Made by a program: the position numbers and the translations under genes. From Trichobilharzia szidati (Eukaryota > Platyhelminthes > Trematoda > Strigeidida > Schistosomatidae), in NCBI GenBank assembly GCA_944472155.2, contig OX235271.1, positions 40,660,633 to 40,724,632 on the forward strand: a stretch of DNA of 64,000 nucleotides. The letters are read 5' to 3'. Shown piece by piece: positions 1-10,565 of this stretch (positions are counted from its first letter, which is position 1; the number at the start of each line of letters is the position of its first letter). Below the pieces are notes generated by a model, which saw only the letters and a list, made by a program, of their open reading frames with translations, had not been told where the DNA came from and did not search any database.

Positions 1-240
1 TTGTAGGTTGAAAAATTTAATCATTCTAAACAATTACGAGTAGTTTTATAATTCATCAGCAGTATATTAATCAGCGTATCTAATTTGTTTCACAGAAAAT
101 CAGTCATATTCTGAATAATTCAGCGATCAAATCTCTGGTTACAGCATTTAGCGACAACGGGAAATCAGTCACTGATAATTGTCAGTAAGCAAAACACCCA
201 GATCCAGAGTTACCTTTCAACTATCTTCAACATTTCAACA
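1..240. other. Unannotated AT-rich DNA
   Basis: No open frame, RNA or repeat of the families seen elsewhere could be recognised here. Confidence 0.4.
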
Positions 241-1215
241 TCATGAAGAAAATAAGAGACATATTCGGCGAATAAAATTTTCTTTATCAACGAAATCATC
301 TTCAGAGGCTGTACAGTCGTATTTATACTTACAAAAATATATAGTGGTCTATTTTTGAGTAATAGGGGGTGACATGATTGATATAATTACTCAGAAGTGG
401 CTTTAGAAGTGAAAATTAAAAGTTGTAAATTACGTGGTACTCAACGGAACAAAGATAGAAATTTGATAAGGTTAAAATTGCTATTGAGTCAGAATAAAGG
501 TATTTGAGTGTCAATTGCACAAGTGTGAAGAGGGTGTGAAAATATACAAAAGGAGCATATGAGAGTGATAATAGTGAATTAATTATTAAAACAAAAGCAA
601 ACTAAAAGTAAGATTAAAAATTACAAAATAGAAAAGAAAAAAATCAAAATTTTTTTTAACAGGGAACAATTAGTGAGAAGGTTAAGACCAAGGTAGAATA
701 AGAGACTGGAAAAACTTTTTCTGTATACAGAGTTCAGGGTTGTATTGATGAATTGCCAGTGCCTCCGCCATACACAAAAGCCGAAACCTGACGCCCTGTG
801 TACCATTTGGCTTCACTTTGTAGATGATCTTGAAAGACGACTCTGGTCGAGCTACATGGTCTGAGTTCACCAAATGCTCGAGAATTGAGCTAGTAATTGT
901 CCTGCATTGTCCTTTTGATAACCATGACGGATAATGTTCAGAGATGCGTTTAGAAAGTGTGCGGTCGCTTTGTGCGACCAATATAACTAGCTCCACAGGA
1001 GCAGGTGAATTTATAAACACACAATGAAGTGGCCCAAAGCGGTAGTTTATCCCTCACGCATCTGTTGATCATTTGTCGGCTGTAGAAATTGATACGTAGC
1101 TCAGCCATAATGGGTATTTTCGGTGATTTCAACATCACTTCAAAATGAACACTGAGGGGACAGTCTCCCAAATTGCGTGACGTTAGAGCGAAATCTAAGG
1201 ACAAAATCACGTCAC
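241..1215 (-). mobile_element. PLE lineage A copy, 5'-truncated (GIY-YIG part)
   Basis: The minus strand encodes the C-terminal part of a Penelope-like element protein. Two frames (about 1020-1160 and 682-1020) together give the GIY-YIG endonuclease: CVYKF, then CSCGASYIGR, then the helix with the catalytic glutamate (SEHYPSW), then the usual C-terminal stretch ending IQKKFFQSLILPW. The frame breaks between the YIGR box and the helix, so the copy is dead. Upstream of about 1160 no reverse transcriptase is left. The left part (241-320) is the element's 3' terminal region; its minus strand has a degenerate version of the hammerhead motif found in other lineage A copies (CTGAAGA, then a damaged GAAA box). 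GIY-YIG plus this C-terminus is diagnostic of PLEs; lineage assignment is by resemblance to the other copies in this window. Confidence 0.85.
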
Positions 1216-2888
1216 CTATAACGAATAGACAGAATTATCTTGTTTAACCTCTGCTAGTCAATCGATGTAACCCTCACAATTTATTTCACTCACTTGTATG
1301 AATTCATTTTGTTGAAAAGACTTTCTTCCTCGACATCTGTACAAACCTTTACAAAGAATCCCCCATTTACCGTCCATAACAATTCGAGTTAATTAGTGAC
1401 ATTTTCAAAATAATTTAGACCATGTGTATAAGTAACCATTATATTCAATGGTACATCATGCTTGAATACAACGCTTTCTGTTAAACAAGTCGAATCTACA
1501 TTACACAGGGAAAATCCTTCATGAAGATCGTCTCGTTTCTATCGTCATGTTTGTGATTTGTGGTGTTTCTCAACTCTTCATCAGATAATTAGAAAGTCAA
1601 CTAACTGTAGTTGTCATTACTTAAATCACATCATGTCCTCTTATAAACATTCTACCTAAATTCCATTGAAATCATACAGGGCAATAAATAGATATGAAAC
1701 CATAAACAAAGTTGCGTAATACCCTGATCACATTTGTTGGCTGAGTTTATTTCAGCCTATCTGACCACAGACAGGCTATTTTATTCAAAGATGCCCGTTA
1801 CTTTAATTCACCCCAGTGTGATTCATTTTGAAAAACCAAAAGTGGAAGGTAAAGGGAATCTTATCGATCCAGTATAAACGGACTGGCTGTCTTGTCCATT
1901 AATTGAAGCATTTATCGAACAGGTTTCATATGTGTATAGGAGGGAGGGGGAGGGTCACGACTAGTCAAGCATTCATTGGTTAGTAAATGAGTGAGTGATG
2001 ATCACTTTGAATTATTTAAGTTGAATCAAAAGGAAAAGGTCAAAAATGTAATCAATAACTTTTGTTATTACTTTTGTCATTCTTTTTGATGAAATAACAA
2101 GTAACTCTCAGTCCACTGACATTTTCACTATTCAATCTATTCCGGATATTATCACACTTCCAAGCGATAGCTGGTGTCGAATTGTTTGCACAGAAAAACT
2201 GAAGTACACACTGACTACTCGTCGAAGAATTCATGTAAGTTGAAATAATTTGTGTATATGTCTAGTCAACCAATGTATTGATTGTTTCTAAGCATTCTTA
2301 GCACAAAATCTCCCCTTGTTTTTATGCATAATTTGATATATCGTTGTCATGAATACTGCCTTCAACAGATTTCCCTAATTTTGTGTTCCCAATTATTTAT
2401 ATACGTATCTTATAGTCTTCGAGTGTAACAAAAATCGACACTAGGTTAAACAGTATCTACAATTCACCCTTGCAAAACCACAGCTTCCAACTGACAGCTG
2501 GAAATAAAATGTTAGTCACAATAAGAATTCGGTTGGTCGGAGACAAAGAGGTTTAAAAGAGCGAAAATCGGATACCCATTTCATCGTGATATATAAGTCC
2601 TAGGCAATGTACATGCAGTGAATATTATGCACTAAGTCCCTATATTAGATAAGTTGCTAAGATACCACTAAAATGAAATCCAATAATCTGGATATACTAA
2701 CTAAGTGTCCTGATTTTGATTTTGAAAGTAGTGGATGTCAGCATCACCTCTTGATTCTGCACCGAACAGAAATAGTAGTCATATTTTCACTTGTTCCACA
2801 TCCTTTTACGTGTTGATCAATGTTAGAAGTCATTCACATATATAATTTTAAAGTTAATGGTCTGTATAACTACTGTCTTTCTTTTTAG
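1216..2888. other. Upstream region of the PLAC8-like gene, no gene seen
   Basis: No convincing exon or known repeat was seen. The only track-length open frame (2052-2234, minus) is short and of low complexity. A good polypyrimidine/AG acceptor ends at 2888, just before the PLAC8 start codon, so a 5' non-coding exon may lie somewhere in this stretch. Confidence 0.35.
2887..2888 (+). other. Probable splice acceptor before PLAC8-like CDS
   Basis: A pyrimidine-rich tract (TGTCTTTCTTTTTAG) ends nine bases before the start codon. The TAG of the acceptor is also the first in-frame stop upstream, so the ATG at 2898 is the only possible start in this exon and the 5' UTR is probably spliced. Confidence 0.5.
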
Positions 2889-2897
2889 TTTAACAAC

Positions 2898-3671
2898 ATG
2901 GAGGCATCTGCCACATCTTGTCAAGATAATCAAGTGATGACAGAGCAGCTCAGGTCCTTACCAAACTGGAAAAATAAAAAGAGTTGGGAAGTTAGTCTAT
3001 TCGAGTGTAAATCAGTAAGACTGGCTGTTATGTCTTGTCTATGTCCTTGTTGTGTTTTTGGAAGTATAAGTCAAGATTTCGGCTATTCTTGGTTTACATT
3101 TTGCTTTCTGTATTTCTTCACATTGATTGTTGCACCTCTCCTGTGGATAAATGTACTGCTAGGATGTTGTTGGCGTAAAAAATTGAGACATATTTATCGT
3201 ATCAAAGGTAACATCATCTTTGATCTGTACGCCTACCTGTTCTGTTGTCCGTGCACACTGTATCAAGCGGCAGGTCAAATTGCAATTGAACGTTATAGAA
3301 AGCTAAAAACCACCGGTCGGAAACTTCATCCTTATGCTTCGGGGTTCTTTCGGAGGATGGGTCATAGAATAATCAAACTTTATAAGATTCCAAAAGATTT
3401 TGAAGATGTTCCATATGATACCCAGTCTCTCTTACCTATATATCTGCGAAAGCGAAATAGTGCACAAGTGGCTCAAGAAGTCCAGTCAATACAAATATCA
3501 CCGCGAATTGAAAATCCAATAGTAGTATCACAGCCACCAATTTCTGATGCACACTCCAATAATCTCCCCGTGTCTCAAGGTCAAACTAACTCACAACTAC
3601 ATGAGACTCAAAATCCCATGAAAAAGGCTGTAATACATTCAGAATCGATTGATCCAATTATGCACGTCTAA
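2898..3671 (+). CDS. PLAC8-family cysteine-rich membrane protein
   Basis: A single 257-residue frame with a PLAC8 (Cys-rich) domain. Residues 36-92 hold the first half: FECKS, then the cysteine cluster CLCPCCVFG (about 47-55) and a strongly hydrophobic segment (about 64-92). The second hallmark, CCPCTLYQAAGQI (about 116-128), follows at the usual spacing, after FDLYAYLF. PLAC8/cornifelin/PCR proteins are small membrane-associated proteins; roles reported for the family include metal transport, cell-size control and differentiation, so no precise function can be given. The C-terminal 100 residues are polar, rich in Gln/Ser/Pro and not part of the domain, making this longer than typical 110-150-residue members. 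The start is fixed by an in-frame stop in the upstream acceptor. Codon use is schistosome-like and the frame is intact, unlike the transposon remnants around it. Confidence 0.85.
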   Translation: MEASATSCQDNQVMTEQLRSLPNWKNKKSWEVSLFECKSVRLAVMSCLCPCCVFGSISQDFGYSWFTFCFLYFFTLIVAPLLWINVLLGCCWRKKLRHIYRIKGNIIFDLYAYLFCCPCTLYQAAGQIAIERYRKLKTTGRKLHPYASGFFRRMGHRIIKLYKIPKDFEDVPYDTQSLLPIYLRKRNSAQVAQEVQSIQISPRIENPIVVSQPPISDAHSNNLPVSQGQTNSQLHETQNPMKKAVIHSESIDPIMHV

Positions 3672-3795
3672 GGTGGATAGACAACTAATCATTTGTGCAA
3701 AATGATAAAGTTTCAAGTTTCCACATTTAGTAATTGTCTGAAACAGAAAATTCAGAAACCAGTATAAACTTTTGTGTACAAAACTTTCTTTGTTT

Positions 3796-3801
3796 AATAA
3801 A
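3796..3801 (+). terminator. Poly(A) signal of the PLAC8-like gene
   Basis: AATAAA lies 125 bases after the stop codon, with a GT-rich stretch 25-35 bases further on (TTAGTTGTGTGCTGTTGT), the expected arrangement for cleavage and polyadenylation. Confidence 0.65.
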
Positions 3802-4137
3802 ACACCTGGTTAACAAAATTAGTTGTGTGCTGTTGTAATCATTCAGTTAATGTTAGATGAGTGAATGAAATCGGAAGGAAGCTCTGAATTCTAATGTCTT
3901 ATTTATAAGTCGTAATGGTATAAATAATAGTAGTAGCTCCATTCATAGCCTAGTCGAAGACTACGTCAAAGTAGTAATAAAAGCAGCAGAAGCAGTAGTA
4001 TTGTGGTGAGAGGTGGCTGAGAACAGGCCAAAATTGTAGACAACAATTGATGTCAGTGTTGCGCCCCGAATCAGGGTCTTGAGAAAAAAAATAAGAAAGC
4101 TTAACCTTGGGGAACTCACCAGCCAATCAAAGCAAAT

Positions 4138-4741
4138 CCTTTAAAATTATCAATAGAAAAAGGAGCTCCATTCTCCTCAAGTTTACCGAAGCAATTTCTA
4201 TCAAACGCTTCAAACCAGATTTATGTGTTCAGAAAGAAGCAGTTATTAGTCTTTCTTTGCCGTGGTAACTGGATGTCTTTATTCTCTACTCTGATTACGT
4301 AATCTTTGTCTTTAACCTCACTCCTCTTTTTTTATAATCTGTAATATTGCTTGTCTCTTGTTTCTATGACGTGATTTGAACTCAGCACATCGTTACCAAA
4401 TTTATTAGTTACTCATCATCTTACTCACCTCTCGTCTTTATTACGTAACTCCTTTACCATTGTATGCATACATTTATTTTGACTTGAACTGCCTGTGTAA
4501 AAACTATATAAGCACAATTTTCTGAGCACTTTTCACTGATTGTGGAACTTTCTGTCAACTGACAACATGTAAAAATTTGCAAGTATGTTAAAACTTTTCT
4601 GTACCTTAACCTCACAATTTATTTAGGCTGTAAGCAGCTGATGAGAAGCCAACGAAATAAATGATGGTACCATATTATTCTGCACAAGCCACTGTTGTTC
4701 TTGCTTTATTTAAATTCATCAAGGGGAATAAATGCATGAAG
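4138..4741 (+). mobile_element. PLE lineage B copy, heavily 5'-truncated, with target duplication
   Basis: The left part encodes the last 45 or so residues of a lineage B PLE protein (FTEAISIKRFKPDLCVQKEA, then SLSLPW and a stop near 4268). A long 3' untranslated region follows, then the terminal region with a hammerhead ribozyme (4634-4683), ending GGGGAATAAATGCATGAA. The copy sits inside an LTR-like repeat and is flanked by an approximate 13-14-base duplication of the host repeat: AATCAAAGCAAAT at 4125-4137 and AATCACAGCAAAAT at 4742-4755. Confidence 0.8.
4634..4683 (+). ncRNA. Hammerhead ribozyme in PLE-B
   Basis: All parts of a type I hammerhead can be placed: stem I GCAG (4634-4637) with CTGC (4680-4683); core CTGATGA (4638-4644); GAAA (4654-4657); stem III ATAA with TTAT (4657-4660 and 4675-4678), enclosing the palindrome GGTACC; cleavage base T at 4679. 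Stem II is weak (only the closing G-C is good). PLE hammerheads of this compact kind are known from schistosomes and other animals. Confidence 0.75.
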
Positions 4742-5428
4742 AATCACAGCAAAATTAACGTGTGCAAATACGATTCGCAGATATATGGCTCATCTTTTTG
4801 AGGAACAGCCACAAGCATTACAGAATAACCTTCAGCAGGAAAACAACCAATCAGAAGAAGTCGTTTTTCTGCTAACAATAATGTACATAAAAATCTATAT
4901 TTATCTCCTAATTTTCTCAATGAACGATTTGTTGCCTAGCCTCTGTCTTCTGTCGTTACAGTAGTAGTAGTATGATCATTATAATAATATATCTAAGTTA
5001 CTTAATGTGGTTTCATAGTGAAAAGAATGTATGAAACAGCAAACTGTTGAACGTAACAAGTTCAACAAAAGTATAAATGGGAAATAGCTAAATTCCGAAC
5101 TAAAATACGCCATTATAATGTGGTTTAAGCAATGACGATGGTCAGACTTATTACCTCTCCTGCTATACTAAATGATTCATCTGAAAGAATTTAGGTGGGT
5201 CACTCAGTAGGCTATTCTCAAAACACAATCTTGATTCATTGCAAAAGCATCTAGATTATAATACCTCATCTGAACATAAGAAACAAAAAGTGAAGTAAGA
5301 AAACGCACAGACAGATAATTTAAAACAATTTATGAATCACCGAATGCATTTCACAATGATGAAGTGATAAAGCATCATCTACTTAATGTTTGATTATTTT
5401 GAATAGAGCAAGAACAACAGTGGTTTGT

Positions 5429-5478
5429 GCAGAATAATATGGTACCATCATTTATTTCGTTGACTTCTCGTCAGCTGC
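5429..5478 (-). ncRNA. Hammerhead ribozyme in PLE-B terminal repeat
   Basis: On the minus strand: stem I GCAG/CTGC, core CTGACGA (a legal CTGANGA), GAAA, stem III ATAA/TTAT with the GGTACC palindrome, cleavage base T. Same architecture as 4634-4683; stem II again poor beyond the closing G-C. Confidence 0.7.
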
Positions 5479-5640
5479 GTGCATACAGCCTAAATAAACT
5501 ATTATTAAGTTCATATACAGATAAGTTTTAACATACTTGCAAATGTTACATGGTGACAGTTGACAGGAAGCTCCAAACTTTGTGAACAGTACTGAGAAAA
5601 TTACCCTTATATAGTTTTTTCTCAGAGAGTTCAAGTCTAA
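5429..5640 (-). mobile_element. PLE lineage B terminal repeat, solo, inverted
   Basis: The minus strand repeats the 3' terminal region of the copy at 4138-4741 (stretch from ACTCTCTGAGAAAAAAC through the ribozyme), but with no protein-coding part. It faces the opposite way from that copy, about 690 bases away. Confidence 0.65.
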
Positions 5641-5668
5641 ACAAAAACCAGTATTAAAAAGACAGTTG

Positions 5669-5712
5669 CAGCGAAGATAATTTTCTTTTCGACGAAGCCA
5701 TCATCTAGGCTG
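5669..5712 (-). ncRNA. Hammerhead-like motif, inverted 5' repeat of PLE-A
   Basis: Minus strand: stem I CAGC/GCTG, damaged core CTAGATGA (one extra base), GAAA, stem III AAGAA/TTATCTT-type pairing, cleavage base C. It mirrors 6507-6550 but has an extra mismatch in stem III. Confidence 0.6.
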
Positions 5713-6506
5713 TACATTCGTGTATTTATATCAAATGCATATACCAGTTTACTTGCTCTTGTGGAGCTGAGTACATCGGCCATACCATGCGCCGACTTGG
5801 AAAAAGCGCTCGCGAACATTACCCAGTCTGGCTAGTAAAAGGAGACCAAAAACGTGTATGCAGTTCAGTGACAGAACATCTGGTCAACTCAGGACATTCA
5901 GCGCCTTTCGAAAAATCCTTCAAAGTAATATACAAGATTCAGTCAAACCTAACAAAGGGAGTCAAATCAAGACATCTGGGCATAGCTGAGGCGCTAGCTA
6001 TCCAAAAGCTCAAACCCCACGCTTTGTATCCAAAAGAATTACGTCCAACCCCTCTCCCTGCTATGGCCATCATAGACAGGTAAAAAAATTTTTAGTAATG
6101 ACAATCTCATCGCCCTTCTTATCTAAACTTCCTGTTTATTCATGTTATTTTAAGTTTTTCTTAATCCCTGTCTAAACTACCATATTTTCATATCCACTCT
6201 TCCTGTTTATTTTGTCATTTTACTATTTCTACATATTTAATCCCTGATTGCATAAACAATTATTCATCATATTAGTTTTTTATCCAAACATCATGTATAT
6301 TTTGTTATTTTTACATTTCTAACCCCCAATTGCACAATGTCAATCTTCTTAGTTATTATAATGCTACTTTGTTCGAGTTTTATCCGCTCCCCCCCCCCTG
6401 TTTATTATGGCATTCTAATTCCTAATTGTAATTTTTATTAATTTGACCCTTAACCGGAAATTATTCTGGAACTTTCCCATCCATTTGATATAAATACACG
6501 AATGTA

Positions 6507-6550
6507 CAGCCTAGATGATGACTTCGTCGAAAAGAAAATTTTCTTCGCTG
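6507..6550 (+). ncRNA. Hammerhead-like motif, 3' end of PLE-A
   Basis: Stem I CAGC (6507-6510) with GCTG (6547-6550); stem II GAC/GTC; GAAA; stem III AAGAA/TTCTT with an AT-rich palindromic loop; cleavage base C at 6546. The CTGATGA box reads CTAGATGA, with one inserted A, so activity is doubtful. Confidence 0.65.
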
Positions 6551-6569
6551 CAATTGTTTTTTTAATAAC

Positions 6570-7600
6570 TCCTATGAAAGCCAGTATATGCATAAAATGT
6601 TAAAAGAGTTACGTAGTAAAGACGAGGGGTGAGTAAGATGATCAGTAACTAGTTAATTGAGTAACAATGTACTGAGGTCAACTTAAATCACAGAAACAAG
6701 AGACATGCAAAATTACAATATATCAAGGGGGTGAGGTTAAAGCCAAAGATTACGTAATCAGACGGAAGAGAGAACAAAGACATCCAGTTACCAGGGCAAG
6801 GGAAGACTGACAACTGATTCTTTCTGAACCTATAAATCGGGTTTAAGGCGTTTGGTGGAGATTGCTTCAGCAGTCTTGAGGAAAACTGAGCTTTTTTGTC
6901 TACAAATAGTTTTAAACGATTTTGAGATTTCCACCTCATGATGTTTGGTAATGGCACTATGGTAAGCGTTTGTTCCCTTGAGACGTAGGCTTTTCTGTGC
7001 ATTTTCAGAAAATTGAAGGTGTATCCTTCTTTCTGTTCTCCCAGTGTAACTGCTCCCGCAGATACAGGTAAATTTGTACACACAGTTGGAGTTAACATGA
7101 GAAGGATATTTGCCCACTTTTGACCGCACCAAGGAGTATGTTGTCCGATAGATAGGAATAAACTTAGCTAGCTGAAGGATAGGCTCTGGCTAGTGGTGTA
7201 CTCAATCTTCTGTTGGCTATTGCTGCAATATTTTCACCTTTAAAATCGAGTTGAATGAAGACAGGCTTCCTTACCACTGTGATTTGTTTGGTGTTTGAGC
7301 CTTCACATCTTCCAGATTTGTTAATTAATCTCTGAGGGTGACCGTTGTTTGTCAACATTTTTTGCGAGAACCGTAAATTCTTCCTCTGATTTCTCTGCAG
7401 AGAATATTCTCCTAGCTCTATAGTACAGAGTCTTGACTAGTGCTCGTTTGAAGCTATTTGCACAAAAGCTATCAAAATGTGGATATTTTCCATTCCATGT
7501 AGGCTTTCGGTATATTGACCTCTGGAGACTACCATCTTCTAGGTGTCGCATGGCAGTCTCGAATAAATGGAACTTTCCATCATTTTCATGTTCCATAGTT
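6570..7600 (-). mobile_element. PLE lineage B copy, RT thumb to C-terminus, decayed
   Basis: Minus-strand frames cover, in order, the end of the reverse transcriptase and linker (7596-7321: LEDGSLQRSIYRKPTWNGKY), a middle segment (7358-7164: KPVFIQLDFKGENIA) and the GIY-YIG region (7132-6830: CVYKFTCICGSSYTGRTER, later EAISTKRLKPDL). Frame changes between the three show it is inactive. YTGR replaces the usual YIGR. The left boundary abuts the PLE-A copy near 6550-6570 and no ribozyme remains. Confidence 0.8.
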
Positions 7601-8190
7601 AATTAAATATTTGTATGCACATCGTTGAATAATCCGAGTAGGTGAGAGGACAGATGGCTGTTAAACAGTTGGATTCAGAGACTCTAATCATCTCCTAAGT
7701 TAGACAATTTCTTTTGTTCAATCCCTATCCTGATTGCCTTTACGCTTCGATTACGTGCTTTGAAAAAACTATAGCAATATGTGATATTACAGTCATCATT
7801 CAACAACCACAAATAATCAAAATACAATTTTGATACATAGACTTACTTTTTGGAACTCATCAGCTATGTGTATCTTCAGTAGGATAAAGAGCTGCTTCGG
7901 TTGTAGGTATTAGGTTTGTAAACCAACAAACAAATCATCTAGTTTTGGGACTTTCTGTCAGTTGCCTCCAGTCGGGTGATGAAAGGTAAAGTCTGCTGTG
8001 TTGTGACTAGTTTTAGATTTAAGTGATTAGGTTGCACACTTGGTAGACGGAATTCGATTCGTGCTAAGGACTTAATGACGCTAAATATTTTACTTTCTGT
8101 CTACAAGTCAGTATAGTCTGATAGAGTTTGTCGTGAACAATAATACTTCTCAAGGGATGCTCACAAGATTTCAGTAAATGAAATATCTCC
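7601..8190. other. No gene recognised
   Basis: Only short, non-conserved frames; no repeat family of this window was recognised apart from scattered AT-rich tracts. Confidence 0.35.
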
Positions 8191-8194
8191 ATAT

Positions 8195-9535
8195 TGAAAT
8201 CAAAACAAGATTTTGAGCGAACAATTGTTTTCGATAACTTCTTCTTCAGGCTCTACAGTTATAAATCCATGAATAATAGAGTACATATAGCCAATAAAGG
8301 CAAATGAAAATAATATCAGAAACTGTATTGGGGTGCGTGTGTAAGTTGAGATGATAGTCCATTAGTTAACATAATCAATCAAATGTGTATAGGGTGTATA
8401 GTCAGAAAAATGTGATGAAGTGTGAATGAACAATTGGGTGATATAGTGCTGTTTTATAGTCAACAGACACAAAATACACACAAACACACATTAACAAGGG
8501 GGACACTGATAATGTCTAATGATAAAATAAAGAGGCTAAATAGTAAATTGTAATAAGATTTTACAGAGTTGGTAGGCTTAGTGTAAAATCACAAAGGTTG
8601 ACAAAATTAAGGGTAACAATGAGGTGAAATAAACTGGGTGGAGAAATGGATAATAAAGACATGATATCACAGAATGGTAATAATGGTAATAATAATACGG
8701 AAAATTATGATCCTGGTGACCTTATAGTGGGCCAGGGTAGACAGAGGGAGTGAATAAGTTTTTTCTGTACACATAAGTCTGGTCTTTCTCTATTAATCTC
8801 TAAAGCCTCAGCTATGGCTAGGAGGCGTAATCGTGTGCCTTTGGGGAAATTGTTCGGTACTCGATACACAACTGTAAATGACTCTTCTACTTTGATGCTG
8901 TGTTCGCTATCCACTAGATGAGCCAGAATTGCACTATTTAATGATTTGGTCGCTCTTTTCCCAAGCCAGACCGGGATATGTTCACGAGTGCGTAAAGATA
9001 AATTCCTTTGGGTACGACCTATATAACTAGCTCCACAGGAGCAGTTGAATTTATATACACACATTGATGTCGTCATTTTGGGTAATCTATCTTTAATGCA
9101 CAGTAACAATATCGGTTTGGTTGAGAAAGTGACATGCAGTTTTGCGGCACTGAAAGTTCTTTCAACTGCTCTCCTTAATCTACGGTTTAATATATCGCTG
9201 GATATATCGCCTTTGAATTGTAAATTTAAGTAAAGCTTTTTCTTACTTACCCTGTCTCGCTTAGTTTTGTGTGTAGTTTCATTGATATACTTCTTTACGA
9301 AGTTGGTAGGATAGTCGTTCTGTAGCAAGGCGTTTGTGAGATTTTTTATTTCATCTTCAATGCAGTCGTCGGCACATATGCGCCTAATTCTATGACTAAG
9401 ACAACGAATTAGGTTGCGCTTATATTGTATAGGTATGAAGCTATGGAAGTGGGTATACTGTCCATTCCAGGTGGCTTTCCTATAGATGTTACGCTTTAAG
9501 GTACCGTCTGTTCTCTTTGTATTATATTATATATT
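8195..9535 (-). mobile_element. PLE lineage A copy with near-intact C-terminal half
   Basis: The minus strand encodes about 270 residues from the end of the reverse transcriptase to the C-terminus without an obvious break: IYRKATWNGQYTHFHSF near 9500, then KRNLIRCLSHRIR, the linker KKLYLNLQFKGDIS, and the GIY-YIG domain CVYKFNCSCGASYIGRTQR with TREHIPVW carrying the catalytic Glu, ending LIHSLCLPWP at about 8715. It is truncated at about 9535, before the catalytic RT motifs. 3' of the stop a 450-base untranslated region runs to a hammerhead at 8215-8253. The C-terminal half looks the best preserved of all PLE copies here. Confidence 0.85.
8215..8253 (-). ncRNA. Hammerhead ribozyme, 3' end of PLE-A
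   Basis: Minus strand: stem I GAGC/GCTC, core CTGAAGA, stem II GA..TC after one bulged base, GAAA, stem III AACAA/TTGTT, cleavage base C. All conserved core bases are present. Confidence 0.75.
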
Positions 9536-9544
9536 TGTAAAATC

Positions 9545-9760
9545 TCAGCGAAATTGAAATGCGTAACTCCAATGTTTCGTTAGGCAATGTGATCCGAACT
9601 TCTTCAGAAAAATTGATCGAAATTAAAATAACAGAGGTTTATCTATAAAAAAGGACATCTCTTGTTTTTATAAAACTTTGTCCAATCATATGAGTCATGA
9701 AACAGTCATCAAAATATGTAATAAACAAAATTGTATGAGCTGTGATCAAAATGTGACCGT
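9545..9760 (-). repeat. Inverted repeat arm with hammerhead-like core (left)
   Basis: 9590-9760 is nearly the exact reverse complement of 10222-10395. At its inner boundary the minus strand reads CTGAAGA, one base, a stem II of GTT..GG/CC..AAC, then GAAAC (about 9550-9602), resembling the ribozyme core of the PLE terminal repeats. No coherent stem I was found, so the ribozyme is only a candidate. Possibly a PLE terminal repeat pair without a coding part. Confidence 0.5.
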
Positions 9761-10221
9761 TAGACTAAAATTCATGGTCGTAGATAATTGAATATGAAAA
9801 TATATGTATATATGCAGTATACAATGATGTGTGTATATTAGTGTGGGTAAACAGTTGTAAATCATTTGTTAGCCTCTCCATAAGAAAACATAGACAATCG
9901 GGAATTTTGACCAAGTATTATTAATTAGTGATACATATCCATTTTTATTTATTAATCAGGATTCGCCATGCATCAGTTAACTTCACACCTTCAAGTCTGT
10001 TCAAACTATGAGCATCTAGAATTTTATGATTAGACGTACTTTCAAAATTATGGTGTTAGGATTACAGTGAAGTTGAAACACCCCGTTGAACTTATTGATT
10101 TCTCTTCTCTTTGAACACTGAGCTGCTTTAATCGACCTACTGGAGTTGTCAGGTGACTTGACAGCTACGGATTTAGGATATACATTCTGTTTAAAGTATT
10201 TAGCGAAAGTAGGCCAATATT
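9761..10221. other. Spacer between inverted repeat arms
   Basis: AT-rich sequence with no coding frame or recognised repeat. Confidence 0.4.
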
Positions 10222-10395
10222 TGTAAGTCTGAGGTCACATTTTGATCATAGCTCATACAATTTTGTTTATTATATATTTTGATGACTGTTTCATGACTCA
10301 TATGATTGGACAAAGTTTTATAAAAACAAGAGATGTCCTTTTTTATAGATAAACCTCTGTTATTTTAATTTCGATCAATTTTTCTGAAGAAGTTT
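10222..10395 (+). repeat. Inverted repeat arm (right)
   Basis: Reverse complement of 9590-9760 with few differences. It breaks off right after CTGAAGAAGTT, where a tRNA-headed repeat remnant begins. Confidence 0.65.
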
Positions 10396-10565
10396 GGACC
10401 AGTTTGCAAGGAACGCCGACCATGGGTGTCCTCCTAGTCTGGAACTTTCTAGCCATGTACGTACCACCCTATCAGAGTTCGAACCTGGGAATTTTAAGTT
10501 ACAAGAAGAGCTAGTTACCATCCAGTGACTTATTTGTAATCCGAACTTTTCTAATTTAAACACAA
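10396..10565 (-). mobile_element. HSINE-2-like remnant (tRNA-derived head)
   Basis: On the minus strand a box A-like stretch (CACTGGATGGTAACTAG) and a box B (GGTTCGAACTC) are spaced as in the heads of the HSINE-2 copies. The ribozyme part is not recognisable. Confidence 0.4.

Larger units (their letters stand above)
4010..4980 (+). repeat. LTR-like repeat, split by a PLE-B insertion
   Basis: 4010-4137 and 4742-4980 together match the uninterrupted repeat at 38755-39224. The joined repeat reads from a CCCCGAATC(A/G)GGGTC box to a TGTCGTTACAGTA end and contains a Lys/Gln-rich nothing-coding body with a TATA-like block and a poly(A) signal (AATAAACGATCT in the other copy; AATGAACGAT here). This is what a solo LTR would look like, but I found no clean TG...CA ends with a target duplication, so the class is uncertain. 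Confidence 0.5.
5669..6550 (+). mobile_element. PLE lineage A copy with inverted ribozyme repeats at both ends
   Basis: A short plus-strand copy. 5730-6083 encodes the GIY-YIG region and C-terminus: QFTCSCGAEYIG-like box at about 5745-5785, REHYPVW with the catalytic Glu, and a C-terminus ending near 6083 (PTPLPAMA replaces the usual PLxLPWP, so the end has drifted). The box and the helix are essentially in one frame, but the upstream reverse transcriptase is missing. The 3' end at about 6550 has a hammerhead on the plus strand; the left end has the same module inverted (5669-5712). The inverted 5' repeat is a known habit of Penelope elements. Confidence 0.85.

Noticed and set aside
5637..5819. 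60-codon minus-strand frame as a gene
   Set aside because: It reads antisense through a PLE-A endonuclease start and its inverted ribozyme repeat.
6688..7098. 136-codon minus-strand frame
   Set aside because: It overlaps the PLE-B GIY-YIG frame (6830-7132) in another phase and has no domain.
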